Origin: an uncultured Bacilli bacterium
GTDB taxonomy: Bacteria; Bacillota_I; Bacilli_A; RF39; UBA660
Direction of reading: 5' to 3'
DNA length: 14,398 bases
NCBI GenBank assembly: GCA_934085875.1
Contig: CAKOHQ010000030.1
Location: 1 to 14,398 of the forward strand
Below are positions 1-6,121 of the stretch, piece after piece. The notes below the pieces were generated by a model. That model saw only the letters and a program-made list of their open reading frames with translations, was not told the origin of the DNA and did no database searches. The translations under genes were made by a program, and so were the position numbers. Position 1 is the first letter of the stretch; each line of letters begins with the position of its first letter.

Positions 1-117
1 TTTAGATTTTTTTAAATTATTTTGTAATTTTATTATATAATTATATTTTGCTAATATTATTAATATTACAACTAATATAACAACTAGTATTATATAAATT
101 ATGTTTGATAAATCCAT
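1..117 (-). CDS. lemA: LemA family protein, N-terminal fragment (runs off left edge)
   Basis: 39 codons are visible, from an ATG at 117 to the window edge, in frame throughout. The N-terminus is a short polar stretch and one hydrophobic segment (about residues 5-24), then K-Y-N-Y-I-I-K-L-Q-N-N-L-K-K-S-K. This matches the usual start of LemA proteins: an N-terminal membrane helix, then a YNxLVKLxNxVxxA-like helix that leads into a cytoplasmic or periplasmic helical bundle. The ribosome binding site AAAGGAG lies at about 124-130, directly after the stop codon of the upstream XRE gene, so the two are probably cotranscribed and translationally coupled. LemA function is not firmly established in Bacillota. 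The family call rests only on the N-terminus, since the diagnostic bundle is outside the window. Confidence 0.72.
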   Translation of the reverse strand, partial: MDLSNIIYIILVVILVVILIILAKYNYIIKLQNNLKKSK

Positions 118-130
118 GTTAGTCTCCTTT

Positions 131-1108
131 CTAATCTTCTATTGTTATTTGATTAACATAACCATTTTCATCATAATCTAAAGATATTTCATACTTAGTC
201 CATTCATCAAAATTTGATTTTAGATTTTTTATAATTTCTACATCAGTTGTATTTGTATCTTTGTATATTACATTTAATATATGGTCTTTATTTGTTTTAT
301 TATTTGTTATAACATCATCAAGTAAGTTTTTTACGTTAAATCCATTTTTTGTACCACTAGATGTTTCGTAAGTAAAATTAAATGTTTTTTTTGATATTTC
401 ATCCATGTATCCTTTTTTTGCTTCTATAGTTATTTTGTTAATGTATCCGTCATCGTCATAATCTTCACTAACTTCATATTCATTCCATTCACTAAGTTCA
501 TTTTTGATATTTTTTATTTTTGTAGAATCAGTTAGATTTTCATTGTTGTAAACTACTGTTATTTTGTGTTCTTTATTAGTTTTGTTGTTAGTAATTATTT
601 TATCTATTAAGTTTGATACATTTGAACCATATTTTGTTCCAACGTAGAATGTAAAATCACTATTGAATGAATTTTTATCAAAGTCACTTTTCATTTCACC
701 AACTCCCATTTTTTTAAATACTTCAAATATTCCCCAAGAGTTAGTGTTATTTTTTTCTTTTTCTTGTTTATCTATAATTATTTTGTTTAACAATATAATA
801 ACAATTATTAATGCAACAACTATTAATACTACTAAAAGCCATCTTCTCGGTTTAGGTTCATCTACAGAAATTTTATTTGTTTCATTTTTTATTTCTGATC
901 CTTTTAATTCAGTTTCTTCATCTACTAATGTGTTCATATCTACATTAAATAAATTACATATTTCTTTTAGTTTGTCAGTATCTGGTTTTGATTGTCCTAA
1001 TTCCCATTTAGAAATTGTTTGTCTTGTGACATTTAGTTTTTCACCTAATTCTTCTTGTGATAGTCCTTCTTTTTTTCTTAACTTTGTTAATTTTGTTCCA
1101 AAATTCAT
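131..1108 (-). CDS. Membrane-anchored XRE-family transcriptional regulator with duplicated C-terminal domain
   Basis: 325 aa. Residues about 5-62 form a Cro/C1-type helix-turn-helix; Gly-Leu-Ser-Gln-Glu-Glu-Leu and V-T-R-Q-T-I-S-K-W-E are diagnostic. An acidic linker leads to a basic R-R-W and one transmembrane helix (about 90-112). The rest, predicted outside the cell, holds two copies of an about 83-residue unit (about 148-229 and 242-324). Each contains a GxxVxNLxDxxITNNKTNK-like core and ends in a D-Y-D-[DE]-[DN]-G-Y-[IV]-N loop that resembles an EF-hand or dockerin calcium loop. The layout suggests a one-component sensor: cytoplasmic DNA-binding head, external sensing tail. The start is fixed by a strong AAAGGAGG site just upstream of the ATG at 1106-1108. 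The palindrome in its promoter could be its own operator. The ligand is unknown. Confidence 0.85.
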   Translation of the reverse strand: MNFGTKLTKLRKKEGLSQEELGEKLNVTRQTISKWELGQSKPDTDKLKEICNLFNVDMNTLVDEETELKGSEIKNETNKISVDEPKPRRWLLVVLIVVALIIVIILLNKIIIDKQEKEKNNTNSWGIFEVFKKMGVGEMKSDFDKNSFNSDFTFYVGTKYGSNVSNLIDKIITNNKTNKEHKITVVYNNENLTDSTKIKNIKNELSEWNEYEVSEDYDDDGYINKITIEAKKGYMDEISKKTFNFTYETSSGTKNGFNVKNLLDDVITNNKTNKDHILNVIYKDTNTTDVEIIKNLKSNFDEWTKYEISLDYDENGYVNQITIED

Positions 1109-1135
1109 TAAAACTTTTCCTCCTTTTTCAATAAA

Positions 1136-1144
1136 AGTATATCA
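1136..1144 (-). promoter_or_regulatory. Extended -10 promoter of the XRE-lemA operon
   Basis: On the minus strand this reads TG-A-TATACT, an extended -10 element about 30 nt upstream of the XRE start codon, with the AAAGGAGG ribosome binding site between. No good -35 hexamer sits 17 nt upstream (TAGATT there), which is common for extended -10 promoters. The -35 zone is instead filled by the inverted repeat at 1146-1168. Confidence 0.5.
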
Positions 1145-1145
1145 T

Positions 1146-1168
1146 TTGGTAGTGTTATAATCTACCAA
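1146..1168. promoter_or_regulatory. Operator-like inverted repeat TTGGTAG-N9-CTACCAA
   Basis: Perfect 7-bp arms (1146-1152 and 1162-1168) are separated by 9 bp. The repeat abuts the extended -10 of the XRE gene and covers its -35 region, so a bound protein would block polymerase. Autorepression by the XRE protein is the simplest inference; nothing in the sequence proves which protein binds. Two direct copies of TTGACAAA (minus strand; TTGACA at 1184-1189 and 1205-1210) lie 21 bp apart just upstream, on the same helix face. Confidence 0.45.
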
Positions 1169-1216
1169 TTTAAGATGGAAATTTGTCAATTTTACATTGC
1201 ATTTTGTCAACTAAGA

Positions 1217-1249
1217 AAAGAATCATCTGTTTTCTTTAGATGATTCTTT
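1217..1249. terminator. Hairpin terminator, probably for the RiPP-like operon
   Basis: A perfect 12-bp inverted repeat (1217-1228 and 1238-1249) with a 9-nt loop. On the minus strand the second arm runs into a T-rich tail (TTCTTTTCTT), which fits termination of the operon ending at 1508. On the plus strand the tail is also T-rich (CTTTATT), so it may act in both directions. It lies about 260 nt past the amidohydrolase stop. Confidence 0.5.
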
Positions 1250-1507
1250 ATTAAATTCTGTTTTATATAAATTTTTTGTAAATGTAATATAGATTGGACA
1301 AAAATAACAATCTAGGATTAGATTCTTTCATACGAAATATTTGACATTTACATTCATCTGCTCTTTTGTTGTTTATCTATTAAAAATATTTTTTTCTGAT
1401 AATAAGAAAAAAAACTTAAATTAATGATCCTCTTTTATAATATGTTAAATTTATAAGCAAATTACCATCTATAAATTTTAATAAAAGTAAATATTTAATT
1501 TAAATTA
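1250..1507. other. Non-coding spacer with possible gene remnant
   Basis: There is no intact gene here. The minus strand has a 37-codon open stretch (1263-1376) flanked by TAG and TAA. It lacks a start near its beginning and contains D-E-C-K-C-Q-I-F-R-M-K-E-S-N-P-R. Its base composition looks more coding-like than the surrounding AT-only DNA, so it may be a decayed gene end. A 7-bp inverted repeat (TAGATTG / CAATCTA) sits inside it. I do not recognise the remnant. Confidence 0.25.
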
Positions 1508-2395
1508 TTAGGAATGCCTTTTTAAAGCACATCTTATGTTTTGATTAGTAACCATATCAAATTCATTTTGAGTTAAAGAAAAAGATTTTATAGCATTTAT
1601 TTCATTGTTCACATCAGAATATGGATAATCTGTACCCCATATAATCCTTTTTATATCAAAACATTCAAATAATCTTTTGTATAAGTCATAAACGCTGTTA
1701 ATTCCGTAACAATCTAGTAAGCATGATTTTTTGTGCATTTTTATACATTCTTCATATATTTGAAACGCAGGTGCAATGTCAATATAAACATTTTCCATTT
1801 GTTTTAATTCTTCAATGGCATTATAATCTAAAGAAGCGAAGTGTGCTAAAATAATATTTCCATTGTAATTCTTTATAAAATTAAGCATAGTACTAGGAAT
1901 TTGATTGTTATACTTACTACAATGTATTAAACATGGTAAACCTTTATTATTTATTTTAATTTCATCCAAAATAACCGAAGAAAAAGCAGTATACAACTTT
2001 AATCCAGATATTTTTTTACCATATTTTTCTATAAAATAATCAATATTATTTTGAATAGTTGTTTGACAAATACTAAGCATTAAAAACACGTTAAAAAAAT
2101 CGTCACAACATTTATTTAGTAATAAATCATTATATTTTTTATAATAATCGTCACCAGAATATATAATTTTGCCACATTTTTGACATATACTTATTATCTC
2201 GTTACCATTATATGGGAAAATCTTGGTAGAATGTTTATCATAGCAAGTGTTCTCTTTAACAAATGGATTAATCGAAATTACCGTTTTATAAATACCTTTT
2301 TCTTTTAAATATAACTTATAATTATTTAATAGTTCTATAATATTATCCCTAGAGTTATTAATGTTTATATGTGAATGTCCGTCGAATAAACTCAT
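1508..2395 (-). CDS. Metal-dependent amidohydrolase (amidohydrolase_2/TatD-like TIM barrel), RiPP operon member
   Basis: 295 aa. The family signature runs in order: N-terminal D-G-H-S-H (H7, H9), G-L-K-L-Y with K133, L-I-H-C with H158, L-A-H-F with H185, and W-G-T-D-Y-P with D256. These are the expected metal ligands and catalytic Asp of an amidohydrolase-superfamily barrel. A Cys-containing insertion lies between strands: C51, C71-x2-C74 and C96-C97, possibly a second metal site. The start at 2395 has a good GGGAG site 8 nt upstream. It is the last gene of the operon that begins with a small Cys peptide, 37 nt after the acetyltransferase. It may hydrolyse an amide of the modified peptide or a small metabolite; the substrate cannot be read from sequence. 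An ordinary housekeeping hydrolase carried along is the alternative. Confidence 0.8.
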   Translation of the reverse strand: MSLFDGHSHININNSRDNIIELLNNYKLYLKEKGIYKTVISINPFVKENTCYDKHSTKIFPYNGNEIISICQKCGKIIYSGDDYYKKYNDLLLNKCCDDFFNVFLMLSICQTTIQNNIDYFIEKYGKKISGLKLYTAFSSVILDEIKINNKGLPCLIHCSKYNNQIPSTMLNFIKNYNGNIILAHFASLDYNAIEELKQMENVYIDIAPAFQIYEECIKMHKKSCLLDCYGINSVYDLYKRLFECFDIKRIIWGTDYPYSDVNNEINAIKSFSLTQNEFDMVTNQNIRCALKRHS

Positions 2396-2432
2396 ATTAA
2401 TTTTCTCCCTCTTAAGAATTTAAACACATTTG

Positions 2433-2906
2433 TCACAAACTTATTTCATATATATTTACAGGATAAGTTTTATCACCTAATTTTACAAATGATTTGTCAA
2501 TTAATTTCCCGTTCATTCTTTTATAAAATTCATTTGAGCTATTCTGTTCAAAAACTGTAACAATGTATTTTTTATAATCATTATTTGAAAATATATAATT
2601 AAGTAACAATGTCCCATAACCTTTTCTCTTCTCGGTGACATCCAAATATATCGAATTAATTTCTGCCATATCATCGTCAATTCTAGTTATTCTTGCAAAA
2701 CCTAATATTTTATGTTCATTTTCAATAATATAAAACTGATCTATTTTCTTCTGTGTAATTTTAATTGCGGTTTCTTTTTTATTTTTCATGTTTTCAAAAT
2801 ATTCACTAGGCAATATATCACTGTATGTTTCTATCCAAGAAGAAACTGTTATGTTTTCAATTACCTGAGCATCGCTTTTCTTCGCTTTTCTTATTTCAGT
2901 TTTCAA
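2433..2906 (-). CDS. GNAT-family N-acetyltransferase, RiPP operon member
   Basis: 157 aa. It starts I-R-K-A-K-K-S-D-A, typical of GNAT strand 1, followed by W-I-E-T-Y (about 24-28). The acetyl-CoA pyrophosphate loop R-K-G-Y-G-T (94-99) follows strand 4, and N-x-F-Y-K-R-M (about 125-131) is the usual motif B end. It should transfer an acetyl group from acetyl-CoA to an amine. The start is a TTG (2904-2906), 6 nt after AGGTGAT; no in-frame ATG lies nearby. The gap to the radical SAM gene is 19 nt. In this operon it could acetylate the product peptide, for maturation or self-protection, but that is inference. It ends in TGA, which shows TGA is a stop in this organism. Confidence 0.85.
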   Translation of the reverse strand: MKTEIRKAKKSDAQVIENITVSSWIETYSDILPSEYFENMKNKKETAIKITQKKIDQFYIIENEHKILGFARITRIDDDMAEINSIYLDVTEKRKGYGTLLLNYIFSNNDYKKYIVTVFEQNSSNEFYKRMNGKLIDKSFVKLGDKTYPVNIYEISL

Positions 2907-2925
2907 ACAATCATCACCTTTTATG

Positions 2926-4086
2926 TTATATCTTAGTACCTACTTTAGTAAAATATTGATCTATACAATTTACCACAGTCGGATTTAATTTATCCTTATA
3001 TTTTGAATAATCATTTATAATTTCATTAATTCTAGAATTTATGTACTTATACATTTCTCTAGTTTCAACACACGAGAATCCTCCTAATTCGGTAATTCCT
3101 TTTTCGTGTGATGCCTCAACTATACAACCACCTCTACAAAAATCATAAACGTCGCAGCTTTCAAGACATTTTGCACGTCTTTTAACTGCTAATTCTAAAA
3201 TATCATTAAATCCTTCTGAACTAAATGCATCACTTATTTTATCTACTTCGTTTATATTTCCGTAGTAAGATTTATTATATCTGTTGCATTGAACAATGTC
3301 ACCATTGTGCCTTATACCTAACCACTTTCCTAAACAAGAATTATACTTTCCTAATATTTTTCTATTAAATAAAATATATTCTAAAAAGACAAAAAATGAT
3401 GTTACTCTTATTTTACAATTTTTATCGAATAGCCAATAATCAAAAAATGCCTTTTCTTCTTTTAAATAATTTTCTATATCGATTTGCAACATATTTCCCA
3501 TATCATCTTTTGTTGTATTTATATAATGATTAAATTTGAAATTAATACCTTTATCATTAAAATATTTATAATTATCTACTAATTTGTGAACATTGTAAGA
3601 TGTTATAACCGAAATGCAACTACACTTACCACCATCGTCTATAATATTTTTTCTTCCTTCTAATATCTTATTTGTATTTCCTCTCGTCAATTCATTGGTA
3701 ACGCCATCAAAGGATGTTCCAAATTGAAAACCATTATGTAGTAAATATTCTAATAGCTCACCTTTTGCTAATGTACAATTTGTTTGCATTTTATTAGTAA
3801 TTATAGCATTATTAGTATTATATTTTTCTTCTAATTCAATAACTTTTTTATAAAAATCTATTCCACATACTAGCGGTTCTCCCCCGTGCCATAAAAAATT
3901 TATATAATCATAATATGGTATTGTTTTTTTCATAATATTTTCTAATGTTTGATAAGACATTATTTCCTTTTCAGAATAATGTGGAATATGATAACAATAT
4001 ACGCAATGCATATTACAAACATCTGTAGGAACAATTACTAAGCTTATCACCCTTTTCATTTTTCCGTCTTCAGTTTTAATCATCAT
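2926..4086 (-). CDS. Radical SAM/SPASM peptide-modifying enzyme
   Basis: 386 aa. A C-N-M-H-C-V-Y-C cluster (C24, C28, C31) binds the SAM-cleaving 4Fe-4S cluster; W-H-G-G-E-P (66-71) is the GGEP-type SAM motif. The C-terminal SPASM region carries further Cys: C251, the N-G-D-I-V-Q-C segment (C267), C307, C311, C317, C321 and C339, enough for auxiliary clusters. This arrangement is that of anSME-like peptide and RiPP maturases. Its first ATG (4084-4086) overlaps the end of the small peptide gene by 11 nt and lacks a clear ribosome binding site, so it probably depends on translational coupling. M10 (4057-4059) is an alternative start. Likely role: installing a radical-derived crosslink, for example Cys thioether, on the upstream peptide. 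The chemistry is not deducible here. Confidence 0.88.
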   Translation of the reverse strand: MMIKTEDGKMKRVISLVIVPTDVCNMHCVYCYHIPHYSEKEIMSYQTLENIMKKTIPYYDYINFLWHGGEPLVCGIDFYKKVIELEEKYNTNNAIITNKMQTNCTLAKGELLEYLLHNGFQFGTSFDGVTNELTRGNTNKILEGRKNIIDDGGKCSCISVITSYNVHKLVDNYKYFNDKGINFKFNHYINTTKDDMGNMLQIDIENYLKEEKAFFDYWLFDKNCKIRVTSFFVFLEYILFNRKILGKYNSCLGKWLGIRHNGDIVQCNRYNKSYYGNINEVDKISDAFSSEGFNDILELAVKRRAKCLESCDVYDFCRGGCIVEASHEKGITELGGFSCVETREMYKYINSRINEIINDYSKYKDKLNPTVVNCIDQYFTKVGTKI

Positions 4087-4171
4087 AATCGCTATAGCAC
4101 AAATATGATGCTTCTACGTTATTATTGTCACAGCCACATTGTTCCAAATAAATATTGTATAAATTTGCCAT
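4076..4171 (-). CDS. Short Cys-containing peptide, candidate RiPP precursor (31 aa)
   Basis: ATG at 4169-4171, TAA at 4076-4078. AAAGGAGATG lies 8 nt upstream and a consensus promoter just before it. The peptide begins M-A-N-L-Y-N-I-Y-L-E and continues Q-C-G-C-D-N-N-N-V-E, with a second Cys segment L-C-Y-S-D near the end (Cys 12, 14 and 25) and an acidic C-terminus. The short aromatic first part could be a leader and the Cys/Asp-rich part a core. It is the first gene of the operon, and its 3' end overlaps the radical SAM maturase start, the usual precursor-enzyme arrangement. No homologue is recognised. Leader-peptide attenuation is less likely because there is no terminator between the genes. 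Confidence 0.7.
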   Translation of the reverse strand: MANLYNIYLEQCGCDNNNVEASYLCYSDYDD

Positions 4172-4192
4172 TTTTCTCATCTCCTTTATCAC

Positions 4193-4221
4193 AATATATC
4201 ATTTAAAATAATGCTTGTCAA
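4193..4221 (-). promoter_or_regulatory. Consensus sigma-A promoter of the RiPP-like operon
   Basis: Minus strand: TTGACA (4221-4216), a 17-nt spacer, then TATATT (4198-4193). It is the best vegetative promoter in the window. The expected start site, about 7 nt downstream, falls at the first bases of the AAAGGAG site (4187-4181). The leader would therefore be only about 16 nt, with no room for a riboswitch or attenuator. Confidence 0.8.
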
Positions 4222-4270
4222 CAACCATGTAATTTGGATAGTGTAAAATTATTTGGGGAACATAAAAAAA

Positions 4271-4325
4271 GAAGACCTTCGAATGTTATAATAAATTTGA
4301 AAACAATAAACAAAGGATGGTCTTC
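4271..4325 (+). promoter_or_regulatory. Hairpin able to mask the transposase ribosome binding site
   Basis: GAAGACCTTC (4271-4280) can pair with GATGGTCTTC (4316-4325), 9 of 10 positions. The right arm covers the end of the AAAGGATGG ribosome binding site and stops next to the ATG at 4327. Such 5' stems are known in many insertion sequences as a block against translation of read-through transcripts. Whether it works here is inference. Confidence 0.4.
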
Positions 4326-4326
4326 A

Positions 4327-5822
4327 ATGAATATAATATCACAATTTAATCAATTTTTAGAAAAAAACTTTAATTATTTAAAAAATTATTTTAATGATTT
4401 TAATTATTATAATAAATCTTCTAGTTTTTCTAATTATTTTAATTTTATCAATGATTTAGATTCTTTCTCGGATTCTTTTATTAAAGACATTTTTAAAGGC
4501 TATTTTGAATACTTTGATAATAGTTTCTTTAATTCTTCTTACAGAAAGAATTACTGCACTTCTAATGGTTTTTACGAAAGGAAAAATTATGTCACCCTAT
4601 TTGGAGAAATAACGTTTAAAAGAAGATATTATTATGATAGAAAACTAATGAAAGATTTTTCTTTACTGATTTATTTTTAGGCTTACCTAAAAGAAAACAC
4701 TTTGGCCCTTTTGTATGTGCTGACATAGTAGAAAACTCAACAAACTACAGTTATTCTAAAACTGGTAAATTAGTTGCATATAAAATTGGTAAAAGAACTT
4801 CTAATAGTATTAATATTTCTAGGGCAACTGCAAGAAATATCGTTTTAGCATTTAATCCTATTATCGACGAACAACAAGAAGAAAGAAGAATTGAAAAACT
4901 ATTTGTTATGCTTGATGAAAAATTTGTTGGTTCTCAGTTTAATGCTGGTAAAGATCACATGGTTAAAGCTTCTGTTGTTTTTGAAAATACTAAATTAGAA
5001 TATAAAAATAAGAAAAAAGAAAATTCTATGGATAGATATAGGCTTGTTAATTCCCATGTATGTGCATCAATTGATGATAATCTACTAATTGATACTGTAA
5101 ATTATATCTACAATACTTATGATACTGACTATTTAAAAGAAATTATTTTTATGGGTGATTGTGCTACCTGGATTAAAAATTTTCCCAAATCTTTTTGGTT
5201 TAAATTTACTCCTGAAACCAAAGTTCAATTTGCAATGGATGGTTTTCACTTCTCTCAAGCATTAAAACAACTTACTACCATTAAACACGATGATATATAT
5301 AATGCTTTAACTGAAATAGTAATTAAAAATGATAAAGAAAATTTTAAAATCCTCTGTAATCAATTTAAAGATTTGTATCCTGAAAGAAGTGAAACTATCG
5401 AAAATAAAACAAATTATATTTTAAACAATTGGAATGAAAGACAACTTTATCAAAACAATCCATATATGAAGTGTTCTATGGAATCTCATATATCTCATAT
5501 ATTTGCAGATTTATTTACATCTCGACCTAAAGCCTATTCACAAAAAGGTTTAAGAAAATTATTAGAATTAAGAGTTTTAAAAATCAATGGTATAAATATT
5601 AAAGATTTATACTTACAACAATTAATAAATTCTCCTATAACTAAAGAAAAAGAAAAAATAATAAAAATGCCAAAATGTAAAATAAACGAAATAAACAAGT
5701 ATGATATAGAACATAAATTAATGTTGAATAAACAAAGAAGGGTCAATAGCAATATCATATATTTCACTATGATTTTTATGCTATTTTATTATATATTGTG
5801 TTTTTACCTTATTTTCCAATAA
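4327..5822 (+). pseudogene. ISLre2-family (UPF0236) transposase, frame broken by 1-nt shift
   Basis: Two frames join into one protein of about 498 aa. The first (ATG 4327, with AAAGGATGG upstream) has an N/F/S-rich low-complexity start, then F-G-E-I-T-F-K-R-R-Y-Y, the conserved ISLre2 N-terminal motif. It stops at 4680. The rest continues in the -1 frame from the T5 run at 4656-4660, reading F-F-F-T-D-L-F-L-G-L-P-K-R-K. The second part holds the DDE-like acidic residues: L-D-E-K-F (near 4911), M-G-D-C-A-T-W-I (GAT 5157-5159), M-D-G-F-H-F, and M-E-S-H-I-S-H with T-S-R-P-K-A-Y-S. One extra T would restore the frame, so a recent deletion or a sequencing error in the homopolymer is likely. Programmed frameshifting is possible, but no canonical slippery heptamer is in frame. 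Confidence 0.8.
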
Positions 5823-5840
5823 ATAGTTTTATATATGAAA

Positions 5841-5877
5841 AAAAACCTTGAAAAAACTTGTGTTTTTTAGGGTTTTT
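5841..5877. terminator. Bidirectional hairpin terminator after the tRNA genes
   Basis: A nested inverted repeat. The outer arms are AAAAACC (5841-5847) and GGTTTTT (5871-5877), the inner arms AAAAAAC (5851-5857) and GTTTTTT (5862-5868), and the loop is TTGT. Read on the minus strand it ends in a run of eight T, right for terminating the tRNA transcript. On the plus strand it ends in five T and could also stop transposase transcripts. Confidence 0.75.
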
Positions 5878-5889
5878 GTAATTTCAAAA

Positions 5890-5965
5890 TGGCGCCCGTT
5901 GTAGGACTCGAACCTACGACCTAACGGTTAACAGCCGTGCGCTCTACCGACTGAGCTAAACGGGC
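5890..5965 (-). tRNA. tRNA-Asn (anticodon GTT)
   Basis: 76 nt including an encoded CCA (5892-5890). The acceptor stem GCCCGTT pairs with AACGGGC, with a G discriminator. The D arm is GCTC...GAGC, and the anticodon loop CTGTTAA sits on a stem with four good pairs and a C-T mismatch at 27-43. The T arm contains GGTTCGAGTCC. It decodes AAC and AAU. It is cotranscribed with tRNA-Gly, 6 nt away. Confidence 0.96.
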
Positions 5966-5971
5966 AAAATT

Positions 5972-6045
5972 TGGAGCAGGTGATGGGAATCGAACCCACG
6001 TTATCAGCTTGGAAGGCTGAAGCTCTACCATTAAACTACACCTGC
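5972..6045 (-). tRNA. tRNA-Gly (anticodon TCC)
   Basis: 74 nt including an encoded CCA. The acceptor stem GCAGGTG pairs with CACCTGC, with a T discriminator. The anticodon stem is TCAGC/GCTGA with loop CTTCCAA, and the T arm has GGTTCGATTCC. It decodes GGA and probably GGG. It is the first gene of the tRNA pair, just downstream of the promoter at 6064-6091. Confidence 0.96.
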
Positions 6046-6063
6046 AATTAGTAGGCAATTTAA

Positions 6064-6091
6064 ATTATACCATAGTAAATCTAAATTGCAA
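6064..6091 (-). promoter_or_regulatory. Promoter of the tRNA-Gly/tRNA-Asn pair
   Basis: Minus strand: TTGCAA (6091-6086), a 16-nt spacer, then TATAAT (6069-6064) preceded by TGG, making it an extended -10. The expected start lies about 10-15 nt before the mature 5' end of tRNA-Gly. Confidence 0.7.
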
Positions 6092-6121
6092 TACTTTTTT
6101 TGAAATTTTTTTAATTTTTTT

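Larger units (their letters stand above)
4240..5836 (+). mobile_element. ISLre2-family insertion sequence (boundaries approximate)
   Basis: It contains one transposase reading frame of the ISLre2/UPF0236 type. Imperfect terminal inverted repeats can be seen: TGTAAAATTATTT at 4242-4254 on the left and TATAAAACTATTT read on the minus strand at 5833-5821 on the right (11 of 13 match), followed inward by G/A-rich bases on both sides. I could not identify a target duplication, so the exact ends are uncertain. The left end lies about 20 bp from the -35 box of the RiPP-like operon, and the right end just before the terminator of two tRNA genes. Confidence 0.65.

Noticed and set aside
663..1160. Long plus-strand open frame opposite the XRE gene
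   Set aside because: It mirrors the codon pattern of the real minus-strand gene, has no ribosome binding site and no recognisable motif.
1380..1415. A/T-only 9-bp inverted repeat as terminator
   Set aside because: No GC in the stem and it lies before the much better hairpin at 1217-1249.
2433..2435. Mycoplasma-type code (TGA as Trp)
   Set aside because: The acetyltransferase ends naturally at TGA, and conserved Trp positions use TGG.
4234..4326. Earlier start for the transposase at 4234
   Set aside because: It would run through the IS terminal repeat and hairpin; the ribosome binding site and family N-terminus support the ATG at 4327.
4656..4661. Programmed -1 frameshift site in the transposase
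   Set aside because: No X-XXY-YYZ heptamer in frame and ISLre2 elements are not generally known to use one; simple T-run indel preferred.
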